A DNA stretch of 11,276 bases from Chloroflexota bacterium (GTDB lineage Bacteria > Chloroflexota > Dehalococcoidia > Lucifugimonadales > CATQGZ01): the NCBI GenBank assembly GCA_027624995.1, contig JAQBTI010000051.1, positions 1 through 11,276 on the forward strand, read 5' to 3'. Position numbers and translations under genes: made by a program. Positions 7,047-11,276 of the stretch are shown here, piece after piece. The notes under the pieces are model-generated. The model was not told the origin of the DNA. It was given only the letters and a program-made list of their open reading frames with translations, and searched no databases. Position 1 is the first letter of the stretch, and every line of letters begins with the position of its first letter.

Positions 7047-8870
7047 CTAGCGTCCCCTGAGTGGGAGAATGACGTTGGAGGGATGTACCTCGTCGTGGTA
7101 GACGGACTGTCTCGCGACTTCGTACGCCCCGTCGATACCCAGCGGTCCGCCTGTGTTCGGATTGGTATCGAACCTAGGCCAATTGCTGCTGCTGATATCG
7201 AGCCGTATCCGGTGGCCCTTTCGGAAGATGTTTGACGTCGGGTAGAGCTCGAACACGAACTCGTACGCCTGACCTGGATGCATCGCCTCACCCTTCTCCC
7301 AGCCGTTTCGATATCGTGCGCGAATTATGGAGTCCGTAATGTTGATGGACAGCCCTTCCGGATAAGAGGGCGATGGAGGAACAACGTCGACCAGCTTCGC
7401 GGTGAAGTCCGTATCGACCGCAGACGAAGAGGCCCACAGGTGCATCTCAATCGGTCCGGTGACCTCTACCGAGTCTACGAGCGGCTCGGTCTGAAACGAG
7501 AGCACGTCACTTCGGGTGTTGAGCGGTTCAGTGCCTCTGGACCCATGGAAGTCCGGTCGTCCTCGCTGGTCGAACCCCCCGGGGCGCATTATCGAGTCGG
7601 CCGCCGAGATCCCGCCTCCCATGGTAGGAACAGGGTTTTTCGGGTCATATGAGTACATGGTAGGTGATGTGACACCTTGCGGACGCTCAGTCGAGAGCCC
7701 TCCTCGGCCGTGGAGATAGAACGCCGTAGGCCTAGCCCCAACAGGCGGCCAGTCGCTCTCGTCTCGCCAGTAGCCGCCCTGGAAGATACGGCCCTGATCG
7801 TCCGGGCGCACCTCGCCGGACCCCATCGTAAAGATGCGGACAGGAGGCCAGCCGGCGACCTCGGTATTTAGCCCTTTCAAGTAGTGATCGAACCAGGCCA
7901 GCCGCATGTCGTTGTAGTGGATATGGGCTTCAGTGCCGAAGTCGACGTCGCCCGAGAACGTCACCTCCCAGCCACCGTGTGTCCATGGTCCCATCAACAG
8001 CCTTTGGGGCGTCTGCTTCATCTTGCTCAGCTTGATAAAGCTTTCGCATGTATTGCGAGCGTAAGAGTCGTACCAGCCTCCGAGGTACAGGGTGGCCACG
8101 TCCGCATGTTCTTCGTAGTACTCGGAAATGGCGTAGCCCCGCTGTCTCCAATATTCGTCGTAGTCGCCGTGCTGAACCACGTCGGTGGCCCACTGCTCAT
8201 ACGAGGGCAGTCTGCTAAGCACGGAGGTGCCCTTTTTTAGCGGCAGACCGTTGACGATGTCCGTCATTCGGTTTTCGAAGGCATCGACGATAGCGGCCTT
8301 TAGACCCGGGTCGGCCGCCGCCTCCTTGCTTGTAACTGCCATTCTGAACGCGTACACCTGAAAACGCTGCTCGACAGCTCCGTTCTGCCTCATGGAACTG
8401 TGATAGTAGTTCGACGCTCCGACACCGACTATCATGGTCGACAAGTGAGGGGGATTGAGGGTGGCTGCTGCCGACTGATCGCTGCCGGCGTACGAGCTTC
8501 CCATCGTCCCGACCTTGCCGTTGCTCCAGGGCTGTGCCGCCAGCCACTCGATCGTGTCGTAGCCGTCCGGCGCCTCTTTTGCGAACGCATACCACTCGCC
8601 CTCAGACTCGAACCTTCCGCGTACATCCTGGTTGACGCAGACATAACCTCGCCGAGCGAAGTACTTGGCGGTGGTGACGGCGCCTGGCGACGAGTTGTCG
8701 TAGGGAGTTCTTTCGAGGACTACCGGAAACTGTCCGTCCGCCCTTCGCCCTCCCAAAGCCGGGAAATAGATGTCGGTCGCCAGCTTGACCCCGTCACGCA
8801 TCGGGACCATGACGCTGGGCTCACAAAGCACGTCGTACTGTTGATGGGACCCTTCGTAGGAACCGGTCAT
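7047..8870 (-). CDS. CocE/NonD family serine hydrolase (X-Pro dipeptidyl-peptidase-like)
   Basis: This 607-residue alpha/beta hydrolase belongs to the family of cocaine esterase, glutaryl-7-ACA acylase and X-Pro dipeptidyl-peptidase, which cleave esters or amides. The nucleophile is S126 in GSSYAG (124-129). The acid is D268 in GGWYDSY, and the base is H298 in GPWTHGG. Y57 in RTPYDN matches the tyrosine that helps form the oxyanion hole in cocaine esterase. The hydrolase domain with its helical cap spans about 15-335. The rest is the jelly-roll C-terminal domain, ending with the typical HRIRLDISSSNWPRFDTNPN segment near 553-572. There is no signal peptide, so it is likely cytoplasmic. The ATG at 8870 has AAGGAG five bases upstream (8876-8881). 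It follows a penicillin-acylase-family gene in the same direction, which suggests related amide or ester substrates, but the physiological substrate cannot be named. Confidence 0.93.
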   Translation of the reverse strand: MTGSYEGSHQQYDVLCEPSVMVPMRDGVKLATDIYFPALGGRRADGQFPVVLERTPYDNSSPGAVTTAKYFARRGYVCVNQDVRGRFESEGEWYAFAKEAPDGYDTIEWLAAQPWSNGKVGTMGSSYAGSDQSAAATLNPPHLSTMIVGVGASNYYHSSMRQNGAVEQRFQVYAFRMAVTSKEAAADPGLKAAIVDAFENRMTDIVNGLPLKKGTSVLSRLPSYEQWATDVVQHGDYDEYWRQRGYAISEYYEEHADVATLYLGGWYDSYARNTCESFIKLSKMKQTPQRLLMGPWTHGGWEVTFSGDVDFGTEAHIHYNDMRLAWFDHYLKGLNTEVAGWPPVRIFTMGSGEVRPDDQGRIFQGGYWRDESDWPPVGARPTAFYLHGRGGLSTERPQGVTSPTMYSYDPKNPVPTMGGGISAADSIMRPGGFDQRGRPDFHGSRGTEPLNTRSDVLSFQTEPLVDSVEVTGPIEMHLWASSSAVDTDFTAKLVDVVPPSPSYPEGLSINITDSIIRARYRNGWEKGEAMHPGQAYEFVFELYPTSNIFRKGHRIRLDISSSNWPRFDTNPNTGGPLGIDGAYEVARQSVYHDEVHPSNVILPLRGR

Positions 8871-8908
8871 TGCAACTCCTTATTCATCGTGGGCTAATCA
8901 CTACGGCC

Positions 8909-9022
8909 TGTCATTCTGAGCCCGGCGGAGCAGGGAAAAGAATCTGGTCGTGGGGATGGTTCGAGGCCAACGTACGGGTCGCGCCCTGCTCAACCAGACA
9001 CTTCGCTGCGATCGGCGTGACA
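8909..9022. repeat. Degenerate intergenic palindromic repeat
   Basis: The 174-base gap between the two hydrolase genes contains an imperfect long inverted repeat. The left arm (8909-8947) begins TGTCATTCTGAG and ends AATCTGG. The right arm (8994-9022) begins CCAGACACTTCGCTGCG and ends GTGACA. Matching parts are TGTCA/TGACA at the tips and TCTGG/CCAGA at the inner ends. A second perfect pair, GAGCAGGG (8928-8935) with CCCTGCTC (8984-8991), crosses these. From memory, palindromes of the type TGTCATTCTGAGCG...AAGAATCTGG are scattered between genes in several environmental bacteria, including Chloroflexota. This copy looks decayed. It has no coding capacity, and no terminator-like T run follows it. 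Confidence 0.55.
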
Positions 9023-9044
9023 TGATCGGGGTCGAATCCAAGCC

Positions 9045-11276
9045 CTAATCGTCTTCCAGCTTCTGCCGACTCTCAGCGCTGGAGGCAATTAGGTCCCAAT
9101 CGTAGAGCATGGGCGTCAGCTCAATCTTGCTCCAGGTCTCTGCCTGGTCGGCGTAATGAGGACTGCCCGGATGGCCGGACGACCCCAGCGGCACGGTCCA
9201 GGCTGAATTGTTCCAGTCCCCGAGGTCGAACACATATCGAGCTGCAGACGTTCCGGTGATGGTGAAGGGCTCGGTGGGTGAGTAGCCGCCAGACAAGGGC
9301 GTGTCCCCGTCGCCTCCAAGCGGAAAAGATCGTGGGTCCAGAACCGTCGCCAGACTTGGAAACGCGCCTGATAGCGTGTGTTGCGGCCGCGTCTGGTGGA
9401 CTTTACCCCAGGTCCAGTTCGCCGTGTTCTCGCCGAATCGCTCATTCAGGTAGACGACGCCTTCCTCCAGTGCCGTATTTGCGATCGAGAGCCAGGTGCT
9501 TCCGGGCGGAAGCATTGAGGTGTCACCGTTCTCGACTGCGCTGACAAACCGCGAGGTCAGCTGCATCAAGTGGACCGGACCGCCTCGACCGGAGGTCCTG
9601 GCAGCCTCTCCCGCTAGATCTCCCAGTAGGTGGGCAAACACCCTGTCGTGCAGCTTGAGGCGGAAGGCGCTATAGACTGTCGGCGCGATGGAGGCGACGT
9701 CCATACTGCCGTCCCAGTGGGCCAGCAACGTCTTCGCCCAGGCGGTTCCCTCGCTTACCGGGATGACCTCGGCCAGCAAACGAGAGTACGTCCGGGCCGG
9801 TATGGATATGCGCTCAGAGTGGATTGAGCCCATGTCCGCAACGGTAGCGTCCCGTAACTCGCCTAAGCGCTCTGTTATCCGACGAGCACGGTAGTCAGGT
9901 GAAAACCAGATAGATATGTAGTGAGGGTAGTGCTGGTCGACAATCCGGTTATTTGCCGTAACGATGTAGCCAGTTTCGGGATTGCGCGACCTAGGCAGCT
10001 CGTCGAACGGGATTGTTCCGGTCCATTCATGCTCTCCGTCCCAGCCGGGCACCGGAAGCCAGCCGTTGACCTTTGGTCTCACGGGGACCTTGCCACGCAT
10101 GAGGTATCCGATGTCGCCTTCAGCGTCGGCCAGCAAAAAGTTGTTGCAAGGGTCGACCCAGTGTCTCATGGCTTCGTCCAGCCTATCGACGGACTCTGCC
10201 TGGAGCATTCTCAAGACCGAGTCGAATCCGCGGCTGGGCTCAGCGGCCGCGGTGTACTTGAACGCGACAGCCTCGCCGCGGGCAGGGTCGCCGACGATGA
10301 TCGGGCCATGCTGGGTCGCTGAGAGGCCCAGCTCCACGTCCTCTCCTCCGCGGACTTTGATTACCTCTGTGCGGACATCCGCCTGAAGCCAGGTGCCCTG
10401 ATACTGGTACTGCGAGGGATTGTCGGGATTGAACCTTTCGACGTAAAGATCCTGGTAGTCAGCCTGGGCGGGAGTGACACACCAGGCTACGCTCGAGTTG
10501 TGGCCGAAGTGAGGAAAGCCGGGACAGCCTGGGAATGAAAGACCGATGGCGTCGAACTCGGGAGACCGGATGTGGTTCTGATAATAGACGTTAGGTGTGT
10601 CGAGAGCCCGGTGCGGGTCACCGGCCATCAATGGCTTGCCGGAGGCTGTACGCTTGCCGGATAGGACCCAATTGTTGCTCCCGGATCCCGGATCGTCCAG
10701 CCAATCGGCGGTTCCCAGTGAATTTCCCAACCCGTCGGGCGGCTCTAGTGCCGTTCCGTCGTAGTCAACCCCTGGTGGCAGTATAAGTTGGTGTCCGCGC
10801 TGGTATCCCTGCACCAGCTCAGCGGTCCGCTCCGCGCCGAGTTCCGCGACTAGTCTGGCCCGCCAGAGCTTCCCTTCGAAGACACCCATCAGGATGTGAC
10901 GGACGGTGTAGACGGCGATACAATCTTGCGGAGTCCATGCTGCGGGCTCTCCGCCGACGAGCGAGTATTCGACCGGCAGGGTTTCCGTAGAATCCAGAAA
11001 CGCGTTGACACCGGCGGCATAGGCTTCGAGCATCGCCATGCCTTCCTCAGCCAGGCCTTCATACGACGCGTGGGCAGAGTCGGCTATCCGAAACCGTCGC
11101 ATCATCCTGTCCTGCTCCAGCCCCGTCTCGCCAACGAACTCCGACCAGCGGCCGTATGCGCGATGGCGGTCGTAGTCCATGTGCCACAGCCTGTCCTGCG
11201 CCGTTGCGAAGCCCTGTCCGAAAAAGGCGTCGTGGGTGGACTCTGCGTAGACGTGAGGTATGCCGAGGCTGTCCCG
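9045..11276 (-). CDS. Penicillin-acylase-family Ntn hydrolase, N-terminus outside window
   Basis: The reading frame continues unbroken to the window edge, giving 743 residues of a larger precursor. An internal ATG at 11180 is not the start: the 32 codons before it (RDSLGIPHVYAES..., GQGFATAQDRLWHMDY) are the family's conserved N-terminal segment. These enzymes hydrolyse amide bonds of N-acyl compounds. They mature by self-cleavage into alpha and beta chains, and the first beta-chain residue is the nucleophile. That serine is residue 200 of the visible part (codon 10677-10679) in GSGSNNWVLSG. GDPHR, GHNSSVAWC with DYQDLYVE, and TANNRIV (carrying the expected oxyanion Asn) follow in family order. 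The C-terminal block WGKVH...SGHPGSPHYADQ is intact. Such proteins are usually exported, but the signal peptide would lie beyond the window. The acyl group accepted (for example penicillin, homoserine lactone or acyl amino acid) cannot be read from this. Confidence 0.93.
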   Translation of the reverse strand, partial: RDSLGIPHVYAESTHDAFFGQGFATAQDRLWHMDYDRHRAYGRWSEFVGETGLEQDRMMRRFRIADSAHASYEGLAEEGMAMLEAYAAGVNAFLDSTETLPVEYSLVGGEPAAWTPQDCIAVYTVRHILMGVFEGKLWRARLVAELGAERTAELVQGYQRGHQLILPPGVDYDGTALEPPDGLGNSLGTADWLDDPGSGSNNWVLSGKRTASGKPLMAGDPHRALDTPNVYYQNHIRSPEFDAIGLSFPGCPGFPHFGHNSSVAWCVTPAQADYQDLYVERFNPDNPSQYQYQGTWLQADVRTEVIKVRGGEDVELGLSATQHGPIIVGDPARGEAVAFKYTAAAEPSRGFDSVLRMLQAESVDRLDEAMRHWVDPCNNFLLADAEGDIGYLMRGKVPVRPKVNGWLPVPGWDGEHEWTGTIPFDELPRSRNPETGYIVTANNRIVDQHYPHYISIWFSPDYRARRITERLGELRDATVADMGSIHSERISIPARTYSRLLAEVIPVSEGTAWAKTLLAHWDGSMDVASIAPTVYSAFRLKLHDRVFAHLLGDLAGEAARTSGRGGPVHLMQLTSRFVSAVENGDTSMLPPGSTWLSIANTALEEGVVYLNERFGENTANWTWGKVHQTRPQHTLSGAFPSLATVLDPRSFPLGGDGDTPLSGGYSPTEPFTITGTSAARYVFDLGDWNNSAWTVPLGSSGHPGSPHYADQAETWSKIELTPMLYDWDLIASSAESRQKLEDD

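Noticed and set aside
6903..7291. Extension of the RF2 frame to a 503-residue protein without frameshift
   Set aside because: The extra N-terminal part is Arg/Ser/Thr-rich and overlaps the end of the CocE-type hydrolase; the leader frame with CTTTGAC explains the gene better.
8400..8897. 165-codon open frame on the plus strand
   Set aside because: It lies antisense to the hydrolase gene, whose catalytic motifs and length are intact.

Overview
The window looks like ordinary chromosome from a moderately GC-rich bacterium. I infer a free-living heterotroph, possibly of the Chloroflexota/Dehalococcoidia (SAR202) type. Three things suggest this: a CocE/NonD-type hydrolase beside a penicillin-acylase-family enzyme, a family-5 ABC importer with a D-2-hydroxyacid dehydrogenase, and a tRNA without encoded CCA next to a degenerate 'TGTCATTCTGAG'-type intergenic palindrome. 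No 16S rRNA or other firm taxonomic marker is present, so the assignment is weak.

All eight protein genes are on the minus strand and read from right to left. The first is a penicillin-acylase-family Ntn hydrolase (9045-11276), whose 5' end lies beyond the window. After a 174-bp gap holding an imperfect inverted repeat comes a CocE/NonD-family serine hydrolase (7047-8870). A 144-bp gap with an extended -10 promoter and a structured leader precedes prfB (5780-6902). prfB encodes release factor 2 and needs a programmed +1 frameshift at CTTTGAC. Then comes a probable transport operon: a substrate-binding lipoprotein (4009-5724), a 134-bp spacer with a strong hairpin, two permeases overlapping by one base (2864-3874 and 1899-2864), a D-2-hydroxyacid dehydrogenase (922-1890) and a stand-alone 5'-3' exonuclease (38-913). 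The plus strand carries only the 3' end of a tRNA gene at the left edge.

Functionally, the importer, the dehydrogenase and the two hydrolases would fit uptake and breakdown of peptides, N-acyl compounds or related amides and esters. The importer lacks its ATPase subunits in this window. prfB and the exonuclease are housekeeping or repair genes embedded among them. All gaps are shorter than 180 bp. I found no CRISPR array, prophage, insertion sequence or defence system, and nothing that amounts to an undescribed system. The best items for a second look are the prfB frameshift, the intergenic palindrome, the hairpin inside the transport operon, and the gene grouping itself.
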